A DNA stretch of 64,000 nucleotides from Vibrio penaeicida (GTDB lineage: Bacteria; Pseudomonadota; Gammaproteobacteria; Enterobacterales; Vibrionaceae). The notes beneath the pieces are model-generated. The model did no database searches. It was not told the origin of the DNA and saw only the letters and a program-made list of their open reading frames with translations. The translations under genes were made by a program, and so were the position numbers. The stretch is from positions 62,001 through 126,000 of the forward strand of contig NZ_BFAQ01000035.1 of NCBI RefSeq assembly GCF_002933855.1. The letters are read 5' to 3'. Every line of letters starts with the position of its first letter. The stretch's first letter is position 1. Positions 53,720-62,369 of the stretch are shown one piece after another.

Positions 53720-54904
53720 TTAGTTAGATACGGTTACTATTGCCTCGGCTACATAAGGAATATCTTTTTCGGTAAGACCTGCGATGTTTATACGCCCATC
53801 ACCAACACCGTAGATTCCATAGTTTTCACGCAGTTGAAGCATTTGTTCAGAGGAGAAGCCTAGCACAGTGAACATACCTTTGTGTGACTGGATAAAGTCA
53901 AATTGGTCAGAGTTATGTGCATTTTTAAGCTCTGAACATAAACCTTCCCTTAGAGAAACGAGTCTATGCTGCATTTGCGAAAGTTCCTCTCGCCAAACAG
54001 AAGTTAGTTCTTTGTTCCCTAACACTGTTTTAACCAAAGCGGCCCCGTGATCCGGCGGCATGGTGTAAGTCGCGCGTGCGAGCTGCAACAGCTTTCCTTT
54101 TGCGTTAGCCGCCTCATTAGCATTTTTACCGACAACTATCGCAGCGCCAGTTCGTTCACGATATAAGCCAAAGTTTTTTGAGCAGGAAGTGGTAATGAAC
54201 ATTTCTTCAACGTGGTTTGCCATATGCTGCAGACCCATTGCATCTTCTTCTAACCCGTCTCCAAACCCTTGATAAGCGATATCAACAAATGGCGTAAATC
54301 CCTGCTTGGTTGCCATATCCGTAATGGCTTCCCATGCTTTAAAGTCGATATCTGCACCTGTTGGGTTGTGACAACACCCGTGAAGTAGAACAACATCTTC
54401 TGCTCCAGCTTGAGATAGGTCTTCAAGCATTGCTGTAACGTCAACTTGCTTTGTTGAAGGGCTAAAGTATCGGTAATGCTTAACTTTCAATCCAGCGGCT
54501 TCCATCACAGGTTGATGATTCACGTAGCTTGGATTACTTAGCCATATAGTAGTGTTCGGTTGGGCAACTTTCAGTAGATCTCCCAACATGCGAAGTGCAC
54601 CACTGGCGCCTGGAGTTTGTATAGCCGAAACGCGATCGTAAGCCGCCGTTCCTTTTAGCAATAAATCTACCATGCTTTGGTTGAATTCTTCACAACCAGC
54701 TAGCCCGACATAAGCTTTCGTTTTTTGCGTTGAGGTAACGTGCTCTTGAGCTAACGCGATGGCTTTCATTATTGGTGTGTCGCCGTTACTATTTCGGTAA
54801 ACACCGATACCTAGATCCACTTTTTCGTTTCGAGGATCGTTTCGGTAGGCAACAGAGAGCGAAAGAATCGGATCCTGTTTTGGTTCCGGTAGATGAGATA
54901 GCAT
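53720..54904 (-). CDS. Aspartate/aromatic aminotransferase
   Basis: The 394-residue PLP enzyme of class I fold has the cofactor lysine in SCSKNFGLYRERTGA (about 243) and aspartate in PFVDIAYQGFGDG, with the start PDPILSLSVAYRNDPRNEKVDLGIGVYRN typical of AspC/TyrB. It transfers the amino group between aspartate or aromatic acids and 2-oxoglutarate. The start at 54904 gives family length; an extension to 54943 is open but unsupported. It lies 120 bases after nrdG, on the same strand. I recall the same order in V. cholerae chromosome II. Confidence 0.92.
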   Translation of the reverse strand: MLSHLPEPKQDPILSLSVAYRNDPRNEKVDLGIGVYRNSNGDTPIMKAIALAQEHVTSTQKTKAYVGLAGCEEFNQSMVDLLLKGTAAYDRVSAIQTPGASGALRMLGDLLKVAQPNTTIWLSNPSYVNHQPVMEAAGLKVKHYRYFSPSTKQVDVTAMLEDLSQAGAEDVVLLHGCCHNPTGADIDFKAWEAITDMATKQGFTPFVDIAYQGFGDGLEEDAMGLQHMANHVEEMFITTSCSKNFGLYRERTGAAIVVGKNANEAANAKGKLLQLARATYTMPPDHGAALVKTVLGNKELTSVWREELSQMQHRLVSLREGLCSELKNAHNSDQFDFIQSHKGMFTVLGFSSEQMLQLRENYGIYGVGDGRINIAGLTEKDIPYVAEAIVTVSN

Positions 54905-55024
54905 GGAATTCACAACCCTTTGATATTCAACAGTGACAAGCAAGTTAACATTGTTACAACAAAAAATCGAAAGGAAATTGTGATTGTTTCAACGCAACGA
55001 TTCTACCTCTTCGTCTTAGTGAAT

Positions 55025-55492
55025 TTACACTTTCATATAATGAATGATTTGGTTGGCACTTCCACGCCAATCCAAATTAGGGTCCGCTTGTTCCTGTTCA
55101 AATTTTCCATCAATTAAAACATCGATAAGATCAACTACCCGCTTTTGTTCGGTTGTTAATTCATCCATACGATAGCCCGTCCACAACCAAATATCCTTAT
55201 CGGGACACTCAGATTTTACGCGCATAACAATTCGTAAAATATCTGATACATTTTTAGGGTGAAGTGGATCCCCGCCAGAAAGAGTGAGCCCTCTTCTAGG
55301 TATACGTGTATCAGACAAATCTTTAATAATTTTATCTTCGAGTTCTGGTGTAAATGGATGACCAGAACACAAAGACCAAGTTGATTTATTGTAACATCCC
55401 CGACATTGATGAACGCAACCTGACACAAATAGCGTACAACGTGTGCCAGGTCCGTTTACCACATCAACAGAATGATATTGGTGGTAGTTCAT
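55025..55492 (-). CDS. nrdG: Anaerobic ribonucleotide reductase activating protein
   Basis: The 155-residue radical-SAM protein has CVHQCRGCYN (C26, C30, C33) holding the 4Fe-4S cluster, and the downstream TLSGGDPLHP SAM-binding strand. It makes the glycyl radical on NrdD. Its start coincides with the nrdD stop (one shared base), so translation is coupled. Length is the same as E. coli NrdG. Confidence 0.96.
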   Translation of the reverse strand: MNYHQYHSVDVVNGPGTRCTLFVSGCVHQCRGCYNKSTWSLCSGHPFTPELEDKIIKDLSDTRIPRRGLTLSGGDPLHPKNVSDILRIVMRVKSECPDKDIWLWTGYRMDELTTEQKRVVDLIDVLIDGKFEQEQADPNLDWRGSANQIIHYMKV

Positions 55493-57612
55493 TAGAGGTG
55501 CTTAACTCTGCGCTTCACTTCTTCTTGCTTACCAAAATTAAACGGTCTTGCATCTGGGCTGCCCAAGTAACCACACACTCTGCGTGTCACCGAAACCCGT
55601 GTGGAATCATGGTTTCCACAGCTTGGACATGTAAAGCCCTTACTCGTACACTCAAATTCTCCGGTATAACTGCAATCGTAGCACTCATCAATCGGTGTAT
55701 TGGTTCCATAATAAGGAACTCGGCTATAACTGTAGTCCCAAACGTTCTCTAACGCTTCAATGTTACGTTGCATGTTCGGAAATTCGCCATAACATATGAA
55801 TCCACCGCTCGATACTTCAGGATACGGCATTTCAAAATCGATTTTGTCGTATGGGTTAACTTTCTTTTGTACGTCTAAATGGAAGCTATTGGTGTAATAC
55901 CCTTTATCAGTAACCCCTTCAATAACACCATATTCTTTAGTATCAATTTGACAGAAACGGCTGCACAAGTTTTCACTCGGCGTTCCGTACAAGCTAAAGC
56001 CATAACCGGTTTCTTCTGTCCACGTTTGTACTCGCGCTTTCATGTACTCAACGATGCTAAGCCCTTTAGACCTAAGCGTGTCGCTATCGTACATATGTTC
56101 AGACTCACCAAACAGCGCCACCATGGTTTCATGTATACCAATGTAACCAAGCGAAATTGACGCTCTACCATTTTTGAAAATTGAAGCTACGCTTTCATCT
56201 GGCGATAAGCGCACGCCGCATGCCCCTTCCATATATAAAATTGGAGCAACTCTGGCTTTCACCGTCTCTAATCGAGATATGCGTGTTTCTAAAGCACGAC
56301 GAGCTAATGCGAGTTTTTCATCTAACAGTTTATAGAAAGCCTTTTCACAACCTTTAGCTTGAATCGCAATTCTCGGTAGGTTAAGACTTACAACACCTAG
56401 GTTATTCCTACCTTCGTGAATCAACTCACCATTCTCTTCGTAGGTATTTAAGAAGCTTCTGCAACCCATTGGTGTTTTAAAAGAACCCGTCACTTCAACC
56501 ACTTTGTCGTAGTTAAGGATATCTGGATACATACGTTTGGATGCGCACTCTAATGCTAGCGATTTTATATCGTAGTTCGGATCCGATTTCTTGTGATTAA
56601 GACCGTCTTTGATAGCGAAGACAAGTTTCGGAAAAACCGCTGTTTTACGATTTTTCCCCAAGCCAGAGATTCGATTTTTTAAAATAGATTGTTGAATAAG
56701 CTTAGATGCCCAACTTATTCCCAAGCCAAAACCAAATGTGACGAACGGAGTCTGACCGTTTGCAGTATGAAGAGTGTTTACTTCATATTCTAAAGATTGG
56801 AATGCGTCGTAGCATTCTTTCTCTGTGCGAGCTTTAGCAAAAGACTCAGGGTTGTGAATATCCCATTCTTGCGCTATTTCTAAGTGCTTGTTGTAGCTTG
56901 CCAATACGTAAGGTTCTAAAACCTCATCTATACGGTTAATGGTTGTTCCACCATAAATATGGCTTGCAACTTGAGCTATGATTTGAGCAGTCACCGCGGT
57001 CGCCGTCGAAATCGATTTCGGCGTGTCGATTTCCGCATTACCCATTTTAAATCCGTGAGTAAGCATGCCTTTTAAGTCGATGAGCATACAGTTAAACATC
57101 GGGAAGAAAGGCGCGTAATCTAGATCATGATAATGGATATCTCCAGCTTCATGGGCCTGAACAATGTCGCGAGGCAAAATGTGAGTTTTGGCATAATGCT
57201 TTGCAACTATACCGGCCAGTAGGTCGCGCTGTGTAGGGATAACCTTGCCATCTTTGTTGGCATTTTCATTGAGCAAGTCCGCATTACTTTGTTCAATAAG
57301 ACCTTCAATTTCTTTATTCAAAACGCTGAGTTTCTCACGTGCAATATCTCGGTCGTGACGATACTCAATGTAAGAACGCGCCAAGCCTTTATAAGGACCT
57401 TGCATCAGCTCATTTTCAACCAGAGTTTGAATTTCCTGAATACACACTTCCAAGCGATTTTCTAGCGAACTGTAAACTGCGCTTGCAACCTGTTCAGCGT
57501 ATCGGGTGAGCGCCTCATCTGAGTTGTTTGATGCGCTTTGTACAGCAGTTATGATACGTCCCTTATCAAATGGTGCTTTCGCCCCATCCCTTTTAATGAC
57601 AACTGTATTCAC
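55492..57612 (-). CDS. nrdD: Anaerobic (class III) ribonucleoside-triphosphate reductase
   Basis: The 706-residue enzyme has an N-terminal ATP-cone (about 1-90, VIKRDGAKAPFDKGRII), then the ten-stranded reductase core. A C-terminal zinc site (CYDCSYTGEF, CPSCGN) and the glycyl radical motif RVCGYLG, with G681, follow. It reduces NTPs to dNTPs without oxygen and needs NrdG. Upstream are two NrdR boxes and an FNR box, the expected control for an anaerobic reductase. Confidence 0.97.
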   Translation of the reverse strand: MNTVVIKRDGAKAPFDKGRIITAVQSASNNSDEALTRYAEQVASAVYSSLENRLEVCIQEIQTLVENELMQGPYKGLARSYIEYRHDRDIAREKLSVLNKEIEGLIEQSNADLLNENANKDGKVIPTQRDLLAGIVAKHYAKTHILPRDIVQAHEAGDIHYHDLDYAPFFPMFNCMLIDLKGMLTHGFKMGNAEIDTPKSISTATAVTAQIIAQVASHIYGGTTINRIDEVLEPYVLASYNKHLEIAQEWDIHNPESFAKARTEKECYDAFQSLEYEVNTLHTANGQTPFVTFGFGLGISWASKLIQQSILKNRISGLGKNRKTAVFPKLVFAIKDGLNHKKSDPNYDIKSLALECASKRMYPDILNYDKVVEVTGSFKTPMGCRSFLNTYEENGELIHEGRNNLGVVSLNLPRIAIQAKGCEKAFYKLLDEKLALARRALETRISRLETVKARVAPILYMEGACGVRLSPDESVASIFKNGRASISLGYIGIHETMVALFGESEHMYDSDTLRSKGLSIVEYMKARVQTWTEETGYGFSLYGTPSENLCSRFCQIDTKEYGVIEGVTDKGYYTNSFHLDVQKKVNPYDKIDFEMPYPEVSSGGFICYGEFPNMQRNIEALENVWDYSYSRVPYYGTNTPIDECYDCSYTGEFECTSKGFTCPSCGNHDSTRVSVTRRVCGYLGSPDARPFNFGKQEEVKRRVKHL

Positions 57613-57641
57613 TTATATTCCTCGGCGCTGGTTGGTTAAAA

Positions 57642-57687
57642 ACACCACATATGCGCATTTAAATTTAAAAGACACTATATGTGGTGG
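57642..57687 (-). promoter_or_regulatory. Pair of NrdR boxes upstream of nrdD
   Basis: ACACCACATATGCGCA (57642-57657) and ACACTATATGTGGTGG (57672-57687) both match the NrdR consensus acaCwAtATaTwGtgt in their cores. They are 30 bases apart centre to centre, about three helical turns, the spacing typical of paired NrdR boxes. They lie 30-75 bases before the nrdD start. Confidence 0.82.
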
Positions 57688-57718
57688 AATATTAGAAGTT
57701 ATGCGCAGAGAAGGCGTT

Positions 57719-57732
57719 TTGATCCAAATCAA
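57719..57732. promoter_or_regulatory. FNR box upstream of nrdD
   Basis: TTGATCCAAATCAA is a perfect match to the FNR consensus TTGATNNNNATCAA. It lies 107 bases upstream of nrdD, suited to activation without oxygen. It is also 140 bases upstream of the divergent nuclease gene. Confidence 0.85.
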
Positions 57733-57871
57733 TAAAAACAAACGAGCGTGCAAGATCAAATCGATGTTAGTGGCGACGATCGCACATTTGGATTGTTTAT
57801 TAAAATTGAACCAAACGTCATACTTTATCTATTAAAATTCCGTTATTATTCTTGAAAAAGACCAATAACAA

Positions 57872-58795
57872 ATGAGACTCATTTTGAAACGCTTTCTTTT
57901 CCTTTTGACACGTTTTTTCTTCTTAGCAACATTCCTAGTTCACTTCCCTGCTGCGGGCACAGAATTTACGTTTTCCACTTGGAACCTTGAGTGGCTAACC
58001 ACTAATCCGAGCGAGCGAATTGAACCTAGCCAAAGAGAAACCAGCGACTTTAAAGCACTGAACAAGGTGTTTGATAAAGTGCCTAATCAGTCTTTACATA
58101 TAATGTCGTTTCAAGAAGTGGATTCAAAAGAAGCGCTCAAACAAGTGACGGGAACAAGCTATCAATACTTTTTCTCGGAGCGATCTAGAAGAAAACACCG
58201 AGATTTGCAGTTTGAAGGCATCAACCAATACACTGGGTTTGCCATTTCAAAAGGCATCAATGTTCAAAATCGAGATGATATTAATTTGATGCCATCTCAG
58301 TTTAACAAGTTACGGTTTGCGACTTATATTGTTGTTGATATTCCGAAAAAGAAGCCCATTCACTTGTTGTCTATACATTTGAAATCAGGCTGCTTTGCTG
58401 CAAGAAAGAATACCAAATCCTGTCGGGCATTAGCCAAGCAAGGCAAATCGTTGAATGAGTGGATTAAAGAAAGACAAAAGAAAGGTCAATCTTATGCCAT
58501 TTTGGGTGATTTCAACCATAACCTCGCCTATCCGAATGACTGGTTGTGGCGTATCTTAACTAAAAACACTAATGCACAAGTTGTTCTGACCAGTAAAAAC
58601 ACCAAAGCAGAATGCCGTGTGAGATCTCGTTCTAATCCGACAAAAACGCACCAATACCGAAATTTAATTGACCACATAGTTTCGAGCCCTGATCTGCCGC
58701 TTGAGCAAGCAAAACAAATCACCTTTGCCAAACATGATGTTCTTAACCATCGGCTCAGTGACCATTGTCCTTTGGTATCTGTAGCTAAGCTGTAG
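57872..58795 (+). CDS. Secreted endonuclease/exonuclease/phosphatase family protein
   Basis: The 307-residue protein has a signal peptide (about 1-29) and an EEP fold: FTFSTWNLEWL (metal Asn/Glu, about 32-42), IMSFQEVDS (catalytic Glu, about 80), YAILGDFNHNL (Asp/Asn, about 209-219) and RLSDHCPLV (final Asp-His, about 296-304). It is probably a periplasmic or extracellular nuclease or phosphodiesterase. Several paired cysteines (SGCFAA, KSCRAL, AECRVR) suggest disulfides. It is divergent from nrdD, with no strong ribosome-binding site. Confidence 0.86.
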   Translation: MRLILKRFLFLLTRFFFLATFLVHFPAAGTEFTFSTWNLEWLTTNPSERIEPSQRETSDFKALNKVFDKVPNQSLHIMSFQEVDSKEALKQVTGTSYQYFFSERSRRKHRDLQFEGINQYTGFAISKGINVQNRDDINLMPSQFNKLRFATYIVVDIPKKKPIHLLSIHLKSGCFAARKNTKSCRALAKQGKSLNEWIKERQKKGQSYAILGDFNHNLAYPNDWLWRILTKNTNAQVVLTSKNTKAECRVRSRSNPTKTHQYRNLIDHIVSSPDLPLEQAKQITFAKHDVLNHRLSDHCPLVSVAKL

Positions 58796-58854
58796 TTTCA
58801 TCATAGTGACACAGCGCTTAGTTTCTTTAACAAATCCATAACTTAACTAGAATA

Positions 58855-58890
58855 AATACACCGTTAGTGGTCATTATATGACGGTGTATT
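58855..58890. repeat. Inverted repeat before the histidine-kinase gene
   Basis: AATACACCGT and ACGGTGTATT are perfect 10-base arms separated by 16 bases, with GTCA/TGAC nested inside. It sits 60 to 23 bases before the kinase start. It could be an operator or the terminator of the nuclease gene; no T-run follows, so an operator is slightly favoured. Confidence 0.5.
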
Positions 58891-58912
58891 CTATTAAGTT
58901 TGTTAGCGATAT

Positions 58913-60790
58913 ATGAAAATACGATGGAAAGGTATGGGTGTGCGGCTGGCATTGGCAATGGCTATTTTGTCTTTGACCACCCTCATCGTCTCTGGATTGT
59001 CTTCTTATACATTTTCAGATATCAATACCCGACTTGAGCATTTGAATAACAATGATCTTAAAGCGTTGGATTATGCCGCAAAACTAAATGATAAAGTCCG
59101 CCTGATCATTGCCACTGCTCCACTCCTTGGAACGGCTGATTCAAGCGTGTCACGCAACCATGCCATGGAAGAGATCAATAATGCCATCGTTGAAATGAAT
59201 CATGTTATGGCTCAATTCCCTGACTACCATAACTATTTTAAGAACATCATCACTCAAATCGGGAACAGCTTAAGTTTGCTTTATCAGAATGAAGCTCAAT
59301 CGGACCAACTGTCTTCTCAACTCAATTTTTTACTTGATGGATTGTTCCCACTATTGGAATTGGCGAGTGAATCTCTCGATTCGTTATCAAACTCAGAGAA
59401 GCAAGAAATCGAATACGCACAGTTTAGGTCACTTATTTACTATCAGTCTGGTCTAGCTGAGAAATTGTATAACGATGCCAGTTTCAACGAGTTGGACGAA
59501 ACCATTCTTCGATTAGAAGAGTTAGGCAATAGATGGTGGGTAGTGTGGCAGGAAAGTTCCCTTCCCTCTCTGTACCCAAACTTAAATGACCAACTGATTG
59601 TTCTTCATAAACTAACCTCTCGTGGCGGCAGGCTCTTTGCGCTAAAAGATGAATTAATCGATAGACATTATCAAGCTCAATTCCTCCTCGAAAACAGCAA
59701 CACGCACTTACACCAACTCGCTGTACAAATAGAGCGGTATACTGCAACCGTAAATTCAGATATAGATGGCTCATTTAACACCGCGAGACAATCACTTGCA
59801 GCAAATCAAAGGTTAGCAGTGCTTCTTTCTTTAATCAGCATAGCAACAGCCGTGGCTATATCTTGGTTTTATGTAAAGAAAAATATCTTACAAAGAATTC
59901 AGCAACTTCAACTTAATATGAAAGCCATTTCGAGTGGTCATCTCGCAACGCCTGTTGCGATTTCAGGTGGCGATGAAGTGACTGAAATGGCAAAAGACTT
60001 ACAAGTGTTCCAACAAACAGCAATTGAAGTAGAACAAACCAATAGAAGGCTTGAGCAAGAGGTCATAGAACGGGCCACCGCAGAAAAGAAACTTCGATCG
60101 ACACAAGACGAATTAATTCAAGCTGGCAAGTTAGCGGCGTTAGGAGAGCTAAGCGTCGGAATAACGCATGAAATTAATCAGCCTCTCACGGCCGTGAACA
60201 GCCATGTAAGAAGTGCGAAATTGTGGTTAGACAAAAATAACCCCGAAAAAGCGATAACAAACTTGGATAAAGTCCAAAAACTTTTGACGAAAACCGCCGC
60301 AATAACACGTCACCTTAGAGCGTTCGCAAGAAAAAGTGACGGGCATATGGAATCGGTACACTTGGAACCCGTTATCAACGATGCCATTCAACTTTTAGAA
60401 AGTCGCTATCCGAGTGACATTATCACTTTTGAACCAGACTCTCTTACCTACGTATCTGCCAACACTATTCGCTTAGAGCAAGTGTTAGTCAACATTATAG
60501 GTAATGCGTTAGACGCGGTAGAGAAAGTATCAAATCCGACCATATCGATCGCCGTAACGACGATACAAAATCAAACAAACATTACCATTGCAGACAATGG
60601 CACAGGTATTAACCAAAAAGAAATAGAACATATATTCGACCCTTTCTACACCAACAAAGAATCAGGTAAAGGATTAGGGCTTGGCTTGTCTATCGCTTAC
60701 AACATCATCAAAGACTTTGGTGGCTCAATTAAAGCGGAATCCAAAGCTCAGGAAGGTACAACCTTCACCTTAACACTCAAAACGAACTAA
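58913..60790 (+). CDS. Membrane sensor histidine kinase (DctB/PgtB-like) partner of the sigma-54 regulator
   Basis: The 625-residue protein has TM1 (about 11-31), a helical periplasmic sensor of about 265 residues, TM2 (about 298-320) and HAMP (about 322-375). A coiled coil, the DHp with H419 (THEINQPLTAV) and an ATPase domain (N-box VLVNIIGNALDAVEK, GKGLGLGLSIAYNI) follow. The HEINQPL form is typical of DctB-type kinases that pair with NtrC-family regulators. The next gene, 12 bases on, is such a regulator. The signal is unknown; the neighbours suggest a phosphate ester or phosphonate. Confidence 0.9.
   Translation: MKIRWKGMGVRLALAMAILSLTTLIVSGLSSYTFSDINTRLEHLNNNDLKALDYAAKLNDKVRLIIATAPLLGTADSSVSRNHAMEEINNAIVEMNHVMAQFPDYHNYFKNIITQIGNSLSLLYQNEAQSDQLSSQLNFLLDGLFPLLELASESLDSLSNSEKQEIEYAQFRSLIYYQSGLAEKLYNDASFNELDETILRLEELGNRWWVVWQESSLPSLYPNLNDQLIVLHKLTSRGGRLFALKDELIDRHYQAQFLLENSNTHLHQLAVQIERYTATVNSDIDGSFNTARQSLAANQRLAVLLSLISIATAVAISWFYVKKNILQRIQQLQLNMKAISSGHLATPVAISGGDEVTEMAKDLQVFQQTAIEVEQTNRRLEQEVIERATAEKKLRSTQDELIQAGKLAALGELSVGITHEINQPLTAVNSHVRSAKLWLDKNNPEKAITNLDKVQKLLTKTAAITRHLRAFARKSDGHMESVHLEPVINDAIQLLESRYPSDIITFEPDSLTYVSANTIRLEQVLVNIIGNALDAVEKVSNPTISIAVTTIQNQTNITIADNGTGINQKEIEHIFDPFYTNKESGKGLGLGLSIAYNIIKDFGGSIKAESKAQEGTTFTLTLKTN
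59559..59566 (-). other. KOPS octamer pointing toward dif from the right
   Basis: CCCTTCCC on the plus strand is GGGAAGGG on the minus strand. It is the only KOPS seen right of dif and has the opposite orientation to the four on the left, as expected. Confidence 0.6.
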
Positions 60791-60802
60791 ATAACTATTA
60801 CA

Positions 60803-62155
60803 ATGAAACATTCAATTCTACTTATTGATGACGAACACGATGTCGTCGACGCTGTCGGAGAAATGCTCGAACTTGAAGGGTTCGATGTTTCTACGTTTAC
60901 TGAACCAGAAAAGGCACTCAAGCAGCTTAAGCCAGAAAGTAACCTAGCTGTTTTGTGCGACGTTAAAATGCCTTCCATCGATGGGTTATGCCTATTAAGT
61001 GCTATTAATAACCGAGCTCCCGGAGTCCCAGTAATCTTAATGAGTGGGCATGGTGATATCCCAATGGCTATAGAAGCCATGAAAAACGGAGCCTTTGATT
61101 TCTTAGAGAAACCACTAGAGCCGGAACTGTTAACCGAAAAGTTAACAATGGCCTGTCAGACTCGGCTCATGCAGCTAGAAAAGCACCCTTTGCCAAGCAG
61201 CACCAGTATAGAAGACGTCATCATTGGCGACTCCAGTAAAATGGATAAGATCCGCACTCAAGTCCTAGCTCTCGCTAAATCAAACGTAGACACCATCATC
61301 AATGGTGAAACTGGAACCGGTAAAGAAGTAATAGCACGAGCGTTACACCAGTTTAGTAAACGGAAATCGAAACCGTTCGTCGCCATTAACTGCGGTGGAA
61401 TGAGTGAAAGTATTATTGAAAGCGAGCTTTTCGGGCATGAAGCCGGGGCTTTCACAAGCGCGAATCGCAAAAGAATTGGTAAGATTGAACAAGCAAATGG
61501 AGGCACCCTTTTTCTTGATGAAATAGAAACCATGCCAATTGCCATTCAAATAAAGTTGCTTCGTGTCATCCAAGAACGTGTTATTGAACGAGTAGGCAGC
61601 AACGAACTCATCAAAGTCAATATAACGATTATTGCAGCCAGTAAAGCAGACTTGTCAGCACTGAGCGAGCAGGGACAATTTAGAAGCGATCTCTTCTATC
61701 GGTTAAACATTGCAAGCATTCATTTGCCACCACTTCGGGATCGCAAAGAAGATCTGCAAAGTCTGTTTCGATTTTTTGTCCTTCAAGCGTGTGAAAAATA
61801 CAGCTCTCGCGCCCCTTCTCTTTATCAGGAGCATATTCAGCAATTACACAAGCACACTTGGGTCGGAAATGTTCGCGAGCTAAAAAACGTGGCTGAACGG
61901 TTTGTGCTAGGTATCGTAGGAGATGGATTTGATCTCGAAGCGCCAATTGAAGTTGATAAAACAGCTAAAACGTTAGGATTTGAAGAACAAATTGATCAGT
62001 ATGAAAAAAATTTGCTGGTAACAGCGCTTTCTGAAAGCAGCGGAAACATTAATCAGGTATCAGAAACACTAAACCTTCCACGAAAAACTTTGTACCGGAA
62101 AATGAAAAAACATCAGTTAGACAAAGACAGTTTTAAAGTATTGAAACGCTCATAA
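60803..62155 (+). CDS. Sigma-54-dependent response regulator (DctD/NtrC-like)
   Basis: The 450-residue protein has a receiver domain (D9, D10, phosphorylation site D53 in VLCDVKMPSIDG) and an AAA+ domain (about 135-370; Walker A GETGTGKE, Walker B GGTLFLDEIE). A Fis-type HTH (ESSGNINQVSETLNLPRKTLYRKMKKH) follows. The sigma-54 contact loop, normally GAFTGA, is GAFTSA here (215-220). It should activate sigma-54 promoters when phosphorylated by the preceding kinase. Two such promoters lie downstream in this window, each with a shared upstream motif. Confidence 0.93.
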   Translation: MKHSILLIDDEHDVVDAVGEMLELEGFDVSTFTEPEKALKQLKPESNLAVLCDVKMPSIDGLCLLSAINNRAPGVPVILMSGHGDIPMAIEAMKNGAFDFLEKPLEPELLTEKLTMACQTRLMQLEKHPLPSSTSIEDVIIGDSSKMDKIRTQVLALAKSNVDTIINGETGTGKEVIARALHQFSKRKSKPFVAINCGGMSESIIESELFGHEAGAFTSANRKRIGKIEQANGGTLFLDEIETMPIAIQIKLLRVIQERVIERVGSNELIKVNITIIAASKADLSALSEQGQFRSDLFYRLNIASIHLPPLRDRKEDLQSLFRFFVLQACEKYSSRAPSLYQEHIQQLHKHTWVGNVRELKNVAERFVLGIVGDGFDLEAPIEVDKTAKTLGFEEQIDQYEKNLLVTALSESSGNINQVSETLNLPRKTLYRKMKKHQLDKDSFKVLKRS

Positions 62156-62191
62156 ACTTCTTGCTTAACCAGAGCTAAGGTTACTTATCAT

Positions 62192-62222
62192 ACGTCAAGA
62201 CCTCCCTTCGTCTTGGCGTTTC
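62192..62222 (+). terminator. Hairpin terminator of the kinase-regulator operon
   Basis: ACGTCAAGAC and GTCTTGGCGT pair with one G-U around an 8-base loop, followed by TTCT. Confidence 0.6.
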
Positions 62223-62240
62223 TAAGAGTTTTCATTTGAA

Positions 62241-62255
62241 GGACAAAAATGACCC
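62241..62255 (+). promoter_or_regulatory. Putative activator site for the sigma-54 regulator
   Basis: GGACAAAAATGACCC lies 66 bases upstream of the -24 element of the phosphodiesterase gene. It matches two sites upstream of the next gene (consensus GGACAMAWWTGACMC). The recurrence and position point to the binding site of the neighbouring regulator. Confidence 0.6.
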
Positions 62256-62272
62256 ATAATCAGTATCTATTA

Positions 62273-62321
62273 TTTTATCTCATTGTTTTTAATGTGAAAA
62301 ATAATTGGCATGCAGTCTGCA
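62273..62321 (+). promoter_or_regulatory. Sigma-54 promoter of the phosphodiesterase gene, with shared 17-bp element
   Basis: TGGCATGCAGTCTGCA has the -24 GG at 62307-62308 and the -12 GC at 62319-62320, exactly 10 bases between. The 17-mer TTTTATCTCATTGTTTT (62273-62289) ends 18 bases before the -24 GG and recurs at the same place upstream of the next gene. Confidence 0.8.
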
Positions 62322-62369
62322 ATTCTCCTTTTGCACATTAAAGTGCAATCTATAAAATGGAGAAATAAC

